NCBI GenBank assembly: GCA_009901575.1 | Contig: WXYP01000006.1 | Span: forward strand, 124,001 to 188,000 | DNA from: Flavobacteriaceae bacterium R38 | Lineage (GTDB): Bacteria; Bacteroidota; Bacteroidia; Flavobacteriales; Flavobacteriaceae | DNA: 64,000 bases | Reading direction: 5' to 3' | Shown: positions 8,074 through 17,943 of the stretch, piece after piece | Position numbering within the stretch: position 1 is the stretch's first letter | Layout of the letters: each line of letters starts with the position of its first letter | The notes under the pieces: generated by a model | Database searches by the model: none | What the model was told of the DNA's origin: nothing | Seen by the model: the letters and a program-made list of their open reading frames with translations, nothing else | Program-made: the position numbers and the translations under genes

Positions 8074-10620
8074 TTAAAATTTAATTCTAAAACTCAAATT
8101 AGGTGTAATGCCTAAAGACCTGCTATCTACTCTTTGTACTCTGTCGGTATTATCTCCCAGCCTGAAATAAGTATTAATAGTATTTTCAGTATTTAAAAGA
8201 TTTAAAACAGAAACACTTAGTGTAGACGCTATTTTATTATTAAGCTTAAAATCGTAAATAGCAGAAATATCGGTTCTTAAAAAGTCATCCAGGTTTTCTG
8301 CGTTCGGATTCTGATAATTAATAGTTGCTGGTACTACATCGGTATTAACGGGATTCTCTTCAGAAGGTAATGTAAATGGTCTTCCGCTTCTCCAGTTCAC
8401 CCCTAAAGCCAACTTGAGATTATTCATAGTATAAGTTCCTGCCAAGACTACAGAATGTCTGATATCTGCATTATTAGGAAATTCTGAAGGGGATAAGGTC
8501 TCAAAGTTATAATCGTTTTTACCATAAGTATAGCTCAACCAGGTACTAAATTGTCTACTTCTTTTATTGATAAGAAATTCCAGGCCTCTGACATTGTATT
8601 CCCCAATGGTATTCGCAAATTGATTCTGATCTAAAAAACCTTGACTCCTGGTTGTAATTCCTTCAACTTCTTTGTAATAAGCACTGGTGCTGATTAACCA
8701 TCCTTTGTTGCTGTAATCAAATCCGATACCTGCATGCCTGCTTTTAATAATTGGAATATTATTATCATTAGCTAAAACCCATCTCCTGTTGTCAATACCA
8801 AGAAAATCTTCCTGTAAGTCTATAATCTGTGAAGTATACTGACTCTTAAATTCTCCTTGTAAATTAACGGATAATGCATTTGTGAGTTTCTGGTTGATAT
8901 TAAGACGAGGTTCTACAATAATTTGATTGAATTTTTCAGGATAATTAGCCCTGATGCCAGCTCTTATATATGTTCTGTTCTTTTTCCAGCTTACTTCACT
9001 AAATAATGCGTGATTTAATAAGACATCTTTATTAATTTGAAAGAAAAGAGGAAGGTTGATGTCTACAGCGTTTGTGATACCCACCTCATACAGTTGATAT
9101 CCGTTTTCTAAAGATAATGCATCATTAAATTTTAACGTGGTTAAAACCTTAAGCCCCCAATCTAATACCTCGTTATTCTGCTCTAAACGCTGATTATTGA
9201 TGATATCAAAATTAACAGCATCAATATTGTATTGCGTATAATACCCGGAAACAGAAGTACTAAAATTAGAATTCCAATTCCGAGTCCAGTGCCCTCCGAT
9301 TCCAATGTTTTTTTGATCTAATCTACTGGTTCTGTTATCATCTGCTGTGAGTCCGAATTCATCATACGAAAGCCTGTTTTCTGTATTGATAAAACTTATT
9401 CTTAATTGATCTTTATCGCTGGGATCAAAAAGGAGTTTTGCTGCGATATCATAGAAAAAGAAATCTTCGTTACCGGTAATTTCTCTATCTACATTGGTTC
9501 CGACTTCTGTAATCTCTGTATCCTGAAAAGTTCTTTCAAAATAACGATCAAAAGTTGGAGTGTTGAAGAAATCGGTTACAGAACGTCTTCCGGCCAATTG
9601 TAACGACCATTTTTTAGCAATAGGAATTTCACTAAAAAAATCGGCACTGATAAGATTAAATCCGGCACCTCCTGAAAAAGAGTCGACAACTTCATTTCTT
9701 GTATTGATATTAATAGTACTTGAAACTCCGTCATTATATTGAGCATTTGTACCATTTTTAATGATAGCTACTTTTTCAGTCAGATATGGATTAAAAGCAG
9801 AAATGAGTCCGAAAAAATGTCCGGTTTGATACATTTTTATGCCATCCCATAAAATTAAATTTTGATCATGTGTCCCTCCCCTGATATTGATATTGGATAT
9901 GGTTTCATCAATACTTTCTACACCGGGTAAAGCCTGTATAGTTTGTAGTATGTCAGGATCGGATAGCCCCGGAAGAATACCAAAACCTTGAGATTGGAAA
10001 GCAATTAATCCGTCAATTTCTTTGTTGATCCCTTTAGTTAAATAATTGACCAAAACAACTTCGTCCAATTCTTGCGCCTGAGCCTGTAAAAAAATGACAG
10101 GGCATTTATGTATTTGAGAAAACCTTTGAGCCGGAATTAGTAGTGTTTTGTATCCTAAGAATCGAATTTCTATCTGAGTACCCAAGGGAATCTCATCTAT
10201 TACAAATGAAGCATCTCCTTTAGAGATTACTCTTTTGGAAGTTCCTTTTACTTGAATTGTAGCTCCTATAAGAGGGTTATTGGTAGTGATGTCTCTTAAA
10301 ACACCACAAATGTTTTTTAAAGTAGTAATTCTGCTAATGGTAATAAACCGATCGTTAACTATTCTAAAATCCAGGTTAGCAGTTTCTTTTCTAAGAAACT
10401 CAAGGGCTAGTTTTAAAGAATTAAATCGGTCTTTATTTGATATCGAAACATGATTAATATCAGAATCCTGATAAGAGAATTTTACATTAAAAAGGGTTTC
10501 GATTTTAAGTAGAACGTCTCTCAAAGCTATTTTTTCCTGGAGGTTCTGAGCGTTAAGAGAGGAAGAGATAAGCCATGTAAAAAAAAGTAAAATTATTTTT
10601 AGACGTAGGCTATTTGACAT
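8074..10620 (-). CDS. TonB-dependent outer membrane receptor with STN and carboxypeptidase-regulatory-like domains
   Basis: The 848-residue receptor has a signal peptide (1-25, ending LNAQ) and a secretin/TonB N-terminal (STN) domain at roughly 28-100 that can signal to FecR. Next are a carboxypeptidase-D-regulatory-like beta sandwich (about 104-185, with GATIQVKGTSKRVISKGDASF) and a plug domain (IQALPGVESIDE, NINIRGGTHDQNLILWDG). A beta barrel ending in an aromatic-type strand (LSFRIKF) completes it. It imports a TonB-dependent substrate, perhaps a siderophore or oligosaccharide. No SusD partner is adjacent. The gene overlaps the FecR gene by 11 bp, so the two are translationally coupled under the ECF sigma factor. 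Confidence 0.93.
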   Translation of the reverse strand: MSNSLRLKIILLFFTWLISSSLNAQNLQEKIALRDVLLKIETLFNVKFSYQDSDINHVSISNKDRFNSLKLALEFLRKETANLDFRIVNDRFITISRITTLKNICGVLRDITTNNPLIGATIQVKGTSKRVISKGDASFVIDEIPLGTQIEIRFLGYKTLLIPAQRFSQIHKCPVIFLQAQAQELDEVVLVNYLTKGINKEIDGLIAFQSQGFGILPGLSDPDILQTIQALPGVESIDETISNINIRGGTHDQNLILWDGIKMYQTGHFFGLISAFNPYLTEKVAIIKNGTNAQYNDGVSSTININTRNEVVDSFSGGAGFNLISADFFSEIPIAKKWSLQLAGRRSVTDFFNTPTFDRYFERTFQDTEITEVGTNVDREITGNEDFFFYDIAAKLLFDPSDKDQLRISFINTENRLSYDEFGLTADDNRTSRLDQKNIGIGGHWTRNWNSNFSTSVSGYYTQYNIDAVNFDIINNQRLEQNNEVLDWGLKVLTTLKFNDALSLENGYQLYEVGITNAVDINLPLFFQINKDVLLNHALFSEVSWKKNRTYIRAGIRANYPEKFNQIIVEPRLNINQKLTNALSVNLQGEFKSQYTSQIIDLQEDFLGIDNRRWVLANDNNIPIIKSRHAGIGFDYSNKGWLISTSAYYKEVEGITTRSQGFLDQNQFANTIGEYNVRGLEFLINKRSRQFSTWLSYTYGKNDYNFETLSPSEFPNNADIRHSVVLAGTYTMNNLKLALGVNWRSGRPFTLPSEENPVNTDVVPATINYQNPNAENLDDFLRTDISAIYDFKLNNKIASTLSVSVLNLLNTENTINTYFRLGDNTDRVQRVDSRSLGITPNLSFRIKF

Positions 10621-11518
10621 TAAGTTTTACAGTTTTATCATTTTCGATCGTGTATTCTATCTGCAGCGGAATACATATTGATTGCAAGGCTGCATCTAAA
10701 TCCTCATGAGTGAATCCTCCGGTAAAAAGAACAGATTCATCTATGTTGTTTCCTTGAATAGTTATTTCATATTGCCGCTCTAATTCATTCAATACAAATT
10801 CCAGTGGAATACTTCTAAAAGCACTTTCATCTTTTATCCAGGATGGTAAACTTTCAGAAAGATTACTTTCTTCTACCATTGTATTGTTAAATATTTTAAA
10901 GCTGTCTCCGTAAGTTAATGTTTTTTCAATATTCTTATGAGTTACTTTAACAACACCTTCGTAGCAAATGACTTCAAAATAATTTTCACGAGCTTTAACA
11001 TTAAATTGAGTGCCAACTACTGTTATAACTCCGTTGGTAGTGATGACATCAAAAGTTTCTCCTTTAGCAACTTTAAAATAAGCTTCTCCTTCCAGCATTA
11101 AAGCTCTCCTGTTTGCCCAGGAATTTTTATTGTAAGTAACAGAAGAATTGGTATTTAAAGAGACTTCTGAGTTATCGGGTAAGTTAAAAGTTCTGTTTTC
11201 GGCAAAATCTGTTGTTATGTTAGTATCTTGCTGATCGAAGAAGTAATAAACCCCGAAAGCTAAAATGAGAATTGCTGCAATTCTAAAAAAGATCATAACC
11301 GGATCTAACTTCACAACTTTAGCTTCTTTACGTTCGGGTAATTTTCTCTTTAAAGCTATAAATTCATTAAATGTATTGTAATCAGGGGCGTGTAATTTAT
11401 CTGTTTGCTCAACAATTTTAGCATAAGACTGGTATTCTTCAGTGTTCTCAAACTCCTGAAGTTCCTGGTCACTTAGCGTGCCTTCCAGCCATTTTGCTAA
11501 AAAATTTTCCTGATCCAT
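10610..11518 (-). CDS. FecR-family transmembrane anti-sigma factor
   Basis: The 302-residue protein has a cytoplasmic N-terminal part with the sigma-binding-type motif FLAKWLEGTLSDQELQEF and a single membrane helix at about 76-95 (FFRIAAILILAFGVYYFF). The periplasmic FecR domain has ENRTFNLPDNSEVSLNTNS and GEAYFKVAKGETFDVIT, and a C-terminal DUF4974-like domain has FRSIPLEFVLNELERQY. It should hold the adjacent ECF sigma factor inactive until the TonB receptor STN domain signals. The order sigma, FecR, receptor is the classic cell-surface-signalling operon of Bacteroidetes. It lies 58 bp after the sigma gene. Confidence 0.93.
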   Translation of the reverse strand: MDQENFLAKWLEGTLSDQELQEFENTEEYQSYAKIVEQTDKLHAPDYNTFNEFIALKRKLPERKEAKVVKLDPVMIFFRIAAILILAFGVYYFFDQQDTNITTDFAENRTFNLPDNSEVSLNTNSSVTYNKNSWANRRALMLEGEAYFKVAKGETFDVITTNGVITVVGTQFNVKARENYFEVICYEGVVKVTHKNIEKTLTYGDSFKIFNNTMVEESNLSESLPSWIKDESAFRSIPLEFVLNELERQYEITIQGNNIDESVLFTGGFTHEDLDAALQSICIPLQIEYTIENDKTVKLNVK

Positions 11519-11576
11519 TATTCGATACTTAATATTAATATAACAGTTGACATTTAATAAACCCTACATTGTTTTT

Positions 11577-12089
11577 TTAAATTTTTCCAATTTCTTTTCG
11601 CAATGAAACCAATGCCCCATGTATTCTTTTCTCTACAGCTTTGATTGAAATATTTAAAATTTCGGCAATCTCTGCATATTTTTTACCGTCTATTCTATTC
11701 AATAGGAAGGCTTCCCGTTGTCCGTCAGTTAATTTGTTTAAGGCGTTTTGTAGCTTTTCATTGTATTGTTTTTCCTCTAAAAGGAATTCCGGATTTTCAT
11801 TAGTATGAGATTTATGGGTACCCGATTGATAGTTTAAAACTACTTTTTGATGAGCTACATCATTTAAAAAAAGATTGTTAGCTACCGTATATAAAAATGA
11901 CTTTGCTTTTTTAAAAGGTACGTCATCACATTTTTGCCATAATTTTGCAAATGCATCCTGTACTAAATCTGCAGCTTTATATTCATCCCCACACTTATAA
12001 TAGATATAATTGCGTATAGTCGTAGCATAAGTCATAAAAACAGATTGAAATACTTTTTCTTCACAAACATGCTCTTTTTTATTTTGCAT
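11577..12089 (-). CDS. ECF-type RNA polymerase sigma-70 factor
   Basis: The 170-residue protein shows region 2 (YATTIRNYIYYKCGDEYKAADLVQDAFAKLW split over residues about 20-50) and region 4 (LTDGQREAFLLNRIDGKKYAEIAEILN, then SIKAVEKRIHGALVSLRKEI with the helix-turn-helix). There is no region 1 or 3, as in ECF sigma factors. It probably directs transcription of its own operon and perhaps of the divergent lipoprotein gene at 12211. The partner anti-sigma is the FecR protein just downstream. Confidence 0.94.
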   Translation of the reverse strand: MQNKKEHVCEEKVFQSVFMTYATTIRNYIYYKCGDEYKAADLVQDAFAKLWQKCDDVPFKKAKSFLYTVANNLFLNDVAHQKVVLNYQSGTHKSHTNENPEFLLEEKQYNEKLQNALNKLTDGQREAFLLNRIDGKKYAEIAEILNISIKAVEKRIHGALVSLRKEIGKI

Positions 12090-12210
12090 ATACGGCTTCT
12101 ATAACTAGTAAAAACAAATTTATTTAAAAAAAAGTTAATTTTTTAGGTAGGGTGTTTTTTGTGTAAGCTGTTTTATTAACAAAGCAATGTTGAACCAAAT
12201 ATAGCAGATT

Positions 12211-13953
12211 ATGAAAAGTTTAATAAAAAACATAGTATTACCAGCCCTTTTAGTACTATTTACTTTTACATCATGCCAGGAAGAAATAGATGTAGTAAGT
12301 TCAGATAACCCTTCAGAAGAAGTTATTGAAGCAAGTTCAGTTACAGCACAATTAATCACGCAGACATCTGCCAATGATGGATCTTCTGATAATATCATTG
12401 ATGGTGCAAGCTGTATTAATGTGGTATTTCCTGTTACTGTAAATGTTAATGGATTGGAAATTACAATAGATTCTGAAATGGATTTAGAAGTAATAGAAGA
12501 AATTTTTGATCGATTTGAAGACGATGAAGATATTCTTGAAATTATCTTTCCGATTACAATCGTTTCAGGAGATTTTACAGAAGTAACTATTAATAACAAA
12601 GAAGAACTGCAAACCTTTGTTGATGAATGTGTAGAAGGGGGAGGAGATGAAGATATAGAGTGTATCGATTTTCAGTACCCCTTAACTTTTTTCACTTTTG
12701 ATGCCGAAAATGAAAGAACCGGAACTGTGGTTGTTGAAAATGATCGTCAGTTACACAGATTTTTCAGATCATTAGGAGAGAACGATATTGTAAGTGTGCA
12801 ATACCCTGTTACTTTGATTTTATTTGACGGAAATGAAATTGTGGTAAACAGCAATCAAGAACTTGCTGCTGCTTTGGAAAGTGCGAGAGATTTATGTGAT
12901 GAAGATGATGATGACGATTTTAATGATGATGATTTCACCAAAGAACGCCTGGATGCATTATTAGTAGAATGTCCTTGGCTAATCAGAGATTTTAGAAGAA
13001 ATGATGTTGATAATACAGATCAATACAGAGATTTTAGATTAAACTTCTCAGAAGATGGTTCTGTAGTAGTTAGGACAAGAAATGGTGATCAGGTAACCGG
13101 AACCTGGGCTACCCGTGTAACCGATAATGGAGCTCTTCTACGTATGGAATTTGAAACTTTTGTAGATTTTAATTTAGAATGGTTTATATATGATATTTCC
13201 AATGGTAGAATTAAACTCTTTACAGAAGGAGGAAACAGGATAATATTAAGGCAAAACTGTGAAGATGATATTAGTGAAGAAAGAGCAAGAGCTTTTCTGC
13301 AAGAGTGCTTCTGGAGAGTAGCGAGGTTACAGATTGACGGGTCGGATATGGAAGATCAGTACATCGGAACACCTCTTAAGTTTGAAGACGATAATGTTGT
13401 TAGACTTCGTGTCAATGGACAATTTGTTCAGGGAACATGGGATGTTTTAGATACACAATTAGGATTTGTCTTGCAAATTACATTTGACAATAGACCTGAA
13501 TTAAACTTGTTCTGGCTAGTAATCGTTCTTGAAGAAGACAGGATAGCTTTAGTTAATGAGAATAGTGAACTGGTATTGAGAAGAGTGTGCCTGGACCAAC
13601 AAGATGGAGATGTTGTTGAAATTAGAAGTATTCTTAATGATGGAGAATGGACAGTAGCACTGTATTCAGATTCTGGAGAAGATGTAACAAGTGAATTTAA
13701 TGGTTTTGTGATAGATTTTCTGGAAAATGGAGGTGTCTTAGCCGAAGGTAACGGACAACTTATAGATGGTTCCTGGTTGGTACGCAGAGATGACGGAATT
13801 TTAAAGTTAGGATTAAATTTTGGCCTGGAACCACCATTTGACGAGTTGAATAATGTCTGGAAGATCGTTGAAGTTGATGGAAGTAGGATTGAGCTACGAG
13901 ATATCAATGAAGATAATAATAGTGAAAGTGTTTTGGTTTTCGAGAAGATATAA
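12211..13953 (+). CDS. modular surface lipoprotein built of two repeat types
   Basis: I do not recognise this 580-residue protein as a whole. A lipoprotein signal ends at Cys22 (FTFTSC-QEE). The first half contains four related segments with a strand such as CINVVFPVTVNVNG, LEIIFPITIVSG, CIDFQYPLTFFTFD or VSVQYPVTLILFDG, each followed by an acidic helix. After an Asp-rich linker (about 230-240) come three copies of a roughly 100-residue module that contains a Trp near the start and a V-x-G-(T/S)-W motif (VTGTWAT, VQGTWDV, IDGSWLV) and ends in R-I-x-L. The modules resemble small lipocalin-like barrels. It is very acidic. Lying divergent from a sigma/FecR/TonB operon, it may be a surface ligand binder for that system. 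Confidence 0.75.
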   Translation: MKSLIKNIVLPALLVLFTFTSCQEEIDVVSSDNPSEEVIEASSVTAQLITQTSANDGSSDNIIDGASCINVVFPVTVNVNGLEITIDSEMDLEVIEEIFDRFEDDEDILEIIFPITIVSGDFTEVTINNKEELQTFVDECVEGGGDEDIECIDFQYPLTFFTFDAENERTGTVVVENDRQLHRFFRSLGENDIVSVQYPVTLILFDGNEIVVNSNQELAAALESARDLCDEDDDDDFNDDDFTKERLDALLVECPWLIRDFRRNDVDNTDQYRDFRLNFSEDGSVVVRTRNGDQVTGTWATRVTDNGALLRMEFETFVDFNLEWFIYDISNGRIKLFTEGGNRIILRQNCEDDISEERARAFLQECFWRVARLQIDGSDMEDQYIGTPLKFEDDNVVRLRVNGQFVQGTWDVLDTQLGFVLQITFDNRPELNLFWLVIVLEEDRIALVNENSELVLRRVCLDQQDGDVVEIRSILNDGEWTVALYSDSGEDVTSEFNGFVIDFLENGGVLAEGNGQLIDGSWLVRRDDGILKLGLNFGLEPPFDELNNVWKIVEVDGSRIELRDINEDNNSESVLVFEKI

Positions 13954-14004
13954 TGCAATGGTGAATTTTAGATTGAGTTAAGTTAAATTTAACTTCGGGA
14001 AAGG

Positions 14005-14037
14005 CTGTCAATTTTATTGACAGTCTTTTCTTTTTTT
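14005..14037 (+). terminator. intrinsic terminator after the modular lipoprotein gene
   Basis: The perfect stem CTGTCAAT / ATTGACAG (14005-14012 with 14016-14023) is followed by a T-rich run to 14037, 50 bp after the stop codon at 13953. Confidence 0.75.
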
Positions 14038-14173
14038 GAGTACAATAAAATAATATCTTATTTGAATACGTTTAGTTTAGAGAGTATCATTTTTTTATAT
14101 TTTAAAATATACTCTTTTGTTAAGCCCTCCATACAATTCGTAGCCCCCCGCATGAAAACCAAATCATACAGCT

Positions 14174-15295
14174 ATGAATGTCAAAAGGCTTCTTTTTATA
14201 CTTTTGTATTTCTTTTCGGGTATTTTATATTGCCAGGTAGGAATAGGAACTATAACCCCACATAGTTCATCTGTATTGGATATTTCTTCCAGTGATAAAG
14301 GAATTCTAATTCCCAGGATGACACAAGTACAAAAAGATGATATCTCTGCACCGGCAAATGGACTAATGGTATATCAAACAGATAATACTCCAGGTTTCTA
14401 TTTTTACAATGGAAGTTCATGGATGCCACTTTCAACCTCTGCATCAGGAGATAATTTAGGAAACCATACGGCTACAGAAGCATTTGATATGGCAAATCAC
14501 AGCATAAATAATATTGCTACGATGAGTTTGATGAGTACAAATGCTACTACTTTTAGCTTTAATCGTTTTGACGGAGCCAGTACTACGAATGATCAATTGC
14601 GAGTTACTGCAAATGGAAGCCCTGTTTTTGGAATTTTAGGAGACGGAAGAGTAAATACAACTGGAAATATCCTGATGGTAAATAACGCAACGGTAGATCG
14701 AGTTGATGTTTCTGAGATGATCGGTATTTCAGGAAGTCATTTAGGGAACTTTACCGGAACTGTTCTGGCAGATAATATATCTATTAAAGAAGCATTGCAA
14801 ATACTGGAAAATGCAGTGATGTCATTGGAAGCAACAGCAGCAACAGCTGTAAATAATGAAAATATTGACCTCAACGTATCTGACGTACTTCCAAAATTTT
14901 CTGTTCATTCTTCAGAAAAAACCAGTGTGTTATCTGAAGAAAAAAATATAATAAGCTTTAAGAATATTGAATTCGATACCAGGACAGGTTATTCATTAAA
15001 TGATAACGGATATCAAATTCCTGTAGATGGTACTTATTTTATTCAATTTAATTGTCAGATGGGAGCTATGCAGAAATCTGTTGACAATAATTTTATCAGT
15101 ATCATGAGAAATGGGAAGGAAATATCAAGATCTCCTGTCGTTATTAATGATACAGAAGGCGTAGGAACAGTATCTGCTTTCAACACTTATAAAAAAGGAG
15201 ATGTAATTCAGGTAAGTATATTTTTGACCAACAAACCACAAGTGGTTAACCCCGGAGATTACTCAGTTTCTTTTAGTGGATTTCAAGTAAAATAA
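14174..15295 (+). CDS. secreted protein with C-terminal C1q/TNF-like domain
   Basis: The 373-residue protein has a signal peptide ending ILYC-QVGIGT. It then shows the flavobacterial extracellular N-module QVGIGTITPHSSSVLDISSS followed by GILIPRM, often seen in secreted repeat or fibre-like proteins. Residues about 245-373 (ISFKNIEFDTRTGYSLND, GTYFIQFNCQMG, GDYSVSFSGFQVK) look like a C1q/TNF-type jelly roll. Such proteins are presumably surface or matrix adhesins. It stands between the lipoprotein terminator and ffh and is likely transcribed alone. An upstream overlapping frame at 14017 looks non-coding. Confidence 0.75.
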   Translation: MNVKRLLFILLYFFSGILYCQVGIGTITPHSSSVLDISSSDKGILIPRMTQVQKDDISAPANGLMVYQTDNTPGFYFYNGSSWMPLSTSASGDNLGNHTATEAFDMANHSINNIATMSLMSTNATTFSFNRFDGASTTNDQLRVTANGSPVFGILGDGRVNTTGNILMVNNATVDRVDVSEMIGISGSHLGNFTGTVLADNISIKEALQILENAVMSLEATAATAVNNENIDLNVSDVLPKFSVHSSEKTSVLSEEKNIISFKNIEFDTRTGYSLNDNGYQIPVDGTYFIQFNCQMGAMQKSVDNNFISIMRNGKEISRSPVVINDTEGVGTVSAFNTYKKGDVIQVSIFLTNKPQVVNPGDYSVSFSGFQVK

Positions 15296-15343
15296 CTACA
15301 ATAATAATTTCTTTTTCGGCTTATCCAGGAGATTAAAAATTAT

Positions 15344-15375
15344 CTTCGCCAATCCGTATCAAATTCTTAAATTTG
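15344..15375 (+). promoter_or_regulatory. promoter of ffh
   Basis: TTCG at 15344-15347, 20 bp before TAAATTTG at 15368-15375, fits the Bacteroidetes TTTG / TAnnTTTG housekeeping promoter with one mismatch in the -33 box. The ffh ATG is 45 bp downstream. Confidence 0.5.
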
Positions 15376-15419
15376 CACTTCCTGTTTAAAATGGGACTCT
15401 CTGAAAAAGACGAAGGAAT

Positions 15420-16748
15420 ATGTTTGATAATTTAAGCGAAAAACTCGATAAGGCGTTACATGTACTAAAAGGGCATGGCCAAATTACAGAAATTAATGTT
15501 GCTGAAACGCTAAAAGAAGTTAGAAGAGCACTTTTAGATGCCGATGTTAACTTTAAAATAGCAAAGACATTTACTAATACAGTAAAAGAAAAAGCACTGG
15601 GGCAAAATGTATTAACTACATTACAACCCGGGCAATTAATGGTAAAACTGGTTAAAGATGAATTGGCATCTTTAATGGGAGGTGATGTAGCCGGAGTCAA
15701 TTTATCAGGGAATCCTTCTGTAATTTTAATGTCAGGTTTACAAGGTTCTGGTAAAACTACTTTTTCGGGTAAACTAGCCAATTATCTTAAAACTAAAAAA
15801 ACAAAAAAACCTTTATTGGTTGCGTGTGATATATACCGTCCTGCTGCGATTAATCAGTTACATGTTGTTGGAGAGCAAATAGGAGTAGAGGTATATGCAG
15901 AAGAAGGAAATAAGAATCCTGTAGAGATTTCTAAAAATGCAATAGCTCATGCAAAGAAAAATGGTCATAATGTAGTCATCATAGATACCGCAGGACGTTT
16001 AGCAGTTGATGAAGAGATGATGACAGAAATTGCTAATATCCACAAAGCAATTACACCTCATGAAACTCTTTTTGTAGTAGATGCAATGACCGGGCAAGAT
16101 GCTGTTAATACTGCAAAGGCGTTTAATGATATCTTGAATTTTGACGGAGTTATCCTTACCAAATTAGATGGTGATACTCGTGGTGGTGCGGCACTATCTA
16201 TTAAATCTGTAGTCGATAAACCTATCAAATTTATTGGTACGGGAGAAAAAATGGAAGCCATTGATGTCTTCTATCCATCCCGTATGGCAGACCGTATTCT
16301 TGGAATGGGAGATGTGGTTTCGCTTGTTGAAAGAGCACAAGAGCAGTTTGATGAAGAAGAAGCTCGTAAAATCCAGAAGAAGATCGCTAAAAACCAGTTT
16401 GGGTTTGACGATTTTCTTAGCCAGATTCAGCAGGTGAAAAAAATGGGAAATATGAAGGATCTCATGGGAATGATTCCGGGTGCTTCTAAAGCAATGAAGA
16501 ATATTGATATTGACGATGATGCATTTAAAGGGATAGAAGCAATTATCTATTCAATGACCCCTGAAGAGCGCAGTACTCCGGCAATTTTAAATGCTACAAG
16601 AAAAAAGAGAATTGCCAAAGGAAGCGGAACAAGTATCCAGGAGGTGAATCAGTTACTCAAACAGTTTAATCAAATGAGTAAGATGATGAAAATGATGCAA
16701 GGTGGCGGAGGCAGAAAGATGATGCAGATGATGAAGGGAATGCGTTAA
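15420..16748 (+). CDS. ffh: signal recognition particle GTPase Ffh
   Basis: This 442-residue GTPase binds signal peptides and SRP RNA and delivers ribosomes to FtsY at the membrane. The N domain is followed by the P-loop GLQGSGKTTF (near residue 105), then DTAGRLAVDEEM, TKLDGDTRGGAALS and a Met-rich M domain (MGNMKDLMGMIPG and a Met/Gly C-terminus). All G motifs are intact and the length is normal. It precedes folD by 85 bp and may share its transcript. Confidence 0.98.
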   Translation: MFDNLSEKLDKALHVLKGHGQITEINVAETLKEVRRALLDADVNFKIAKTFTNTVKEKALGQNVLTTLQPGQLMVKLVKDELASLMGGDVAGVNLSGNPSVILMSGLQGSGKTTFSGKLANYLKTKKTKKPLLVACDIYRPAAINQLHVVGEQIGVEVYAEEGNKNPVEISKNAIAHAKKNGHNVVIIDTAGRLAVDEEMMTEIANIHKAITPHETLFVVDAMTGQDAVNTAKAFNDILNFDGVILTKLDGDTRGGAALSIKSVVDKPIKFIGTGEKMEAIDVFYPSRMADRILGMGDVVSLVERAQEQFDEEEARKIQKKIAKNQFGFDDFLSQIQQVKKMGNMKDLMGMIPGASKAMKNIDIDDDAFKGIEAIIYSMTPEERSTPAILNATRKKRIAKGSGTSIQEVNQLLKQFNQMSKMMKMMQGGGGRKMMQMMKGMR

Positions 16749-16833
16749 AAACAGTTTGCAATTTTATTAAATCATAGAATAAACTTGGCAAATTCATAAA
16801 ATAAAATTACCAAAAGAAACAACACTATAACAG

Positions 16834-17721
16834 ATGACTATTTTAGACGGAAAAAAGATATCCAATCAAATAAAAGATGAAATCGCAACAGAGGTTTCTA
16901 GAATGAAAGAAAGAGGAGAGAAGGTTCCGCATCTGGCTGCTGTTATTGTTGGTAATGATGGAGCAAGTCTAACTTATGTAGGAAGTAAGGTAAGAGCTTG
17001 CGAACGTGTAGGGTTTGAATCGACGCTTATACGTTTACCTAATACCACTTCTGAAGTAGAATTACTTAAAACGATCAAAGATTTAAATGAAAATGATGAT
17101 ATTGATGGTTTTATAGTTCAGCTGCCATTACCTCCGCAAATAGATACACAACAAGTATTAATGGCTATTGACGCTGATAAAGATGTAGATGGTTTCCATC
17201 CTACCAATTTTGGTAAAATGGCATTAGATATGAGTACTTTTATTCCGGCGACACCTTTTGGAATATTAGAACTTTTAGATCGTTATAGTGTAGAAACAAA
17301 AGGGAAGCATACTGTTGTTATCGGAAGAAGTCATATTGTTGGAAGGCCAATGAGTATTTTGATGGGGAGAAAAGGATTTCCTGGTAATTCTACGGTAACG
17401 CTTACTCACAGTCACACTAAAAATATCACTCAAATTACTTCTCAGGCAGATATAATTATCTCTGCATTAGGAGTACCCAATTTCTTAAAAGCAGAAATGG
17501 TTAAAGATGATGCGGTAATTATTGATGTTGGAATCTCAAGAGTACCGGATGATACCAAAGAAAAAGGATACTGTATTTGTGGTGATGTAGATTTTGAAAA
17601 CGTAAGCAAAAAAGCAAGTTATATTACTCCTGTGCCTGGAGGTGTAGGGCCTATGACTATTGCAATGTTATTAAAAAACACATTATTAGCAAGAGAAAGG
17701 CACAGAGCTAATAATAAATAA
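16834..17721 (+). CDS. folD: bifunctional methylenetetrahydrofolate dehydrogenase/cyclohydrolase
   Basis: The 295-residue protein interconverts 5,10-methylene-THF and 10-formyl-THF using NADP. Visible motifs are YVGSKVRACERVG with the catalytic Lys in the first domain, GFIVQLPLPPQID, DKDVDGFHPTNFGKM, the dinucleotide loop GRSHIVGRPMS, and PVPGGVGPMTIAMLL at the end. Length and order are standard. It lies downstream of ffh on the same strand. Confidence 0.98.
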   Translation: MTILDGKKISNQIKDEIATEVSRMKERGEKVPHLAAVIVGNDGASLTYVGSKVRACERVGFESTLIRLPNTTSEVELLKTIKDLNENDDIDGFIVQLPLPPQIDTQQVLMAIDADKDVDGFHPTNFGKMALDMSTFIPATPFGILELLDRYSVETKGKHTVVIGRSHIVGRPMSILMGRKGFPGNSTVTLTHSHTKNITQITSQADIIISALGVPNFLKAEMVKDDAVIIDVGISRVPDDTKEKGYCICGDVDFENVSKKASYITPVPGGVGPMTIAMLLKNTLLARERHRANNK

Positions 17722-17801
17722 TCCAATTTTTTATTCAAGAAGGATTCGATATATAATTTTCTGAGTTTTTTTGACTGTTAGGATCTTTAAAAATACTTGT
17801 C

Positions 17802-17823
17802 AGGTCGAGCGCAGTCGAGACCT
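17802..17823. repeat. short palindromic intergenic repeat
   Basis: The 22-mer has arms AGGTCGA and TCGAGACCT around GCGCAG. Its G+C content stands out against its surroundings. From memory, similar GTCGAGCGCAGTCGAGA elements are scattered between genes in many Flavobacteriaceae. It lies between folD and the convergent VOC gene and could act as a transcript-end hairpin. Only one copy is seen in this window. Confidence 0.6.
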
Positions 17824-17943
17824 CTATAAAAAACTGAATTTTGAAGATTTCCCAATAGGGTCTGTACTTAGCATAGTCTAAGCGACATTGCACATATTTG
17901 TTGAGTGTTGTGTTTAAAGAATCTAATTCTTACGCTTAGCTTA

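Noticed and set aside
13428-13958. 176-residue minus-strand frame
   Set aside because: It lies opposite the modular lipoprotein gene, has Ser-rich shadow composition and no start context.
14017-14265. 82-residue frame before the C1q/TNF-like gene
   Set aside because: It starts inside the T tract of the terminator and overlaps the signal peptide of the real gene in another frame.
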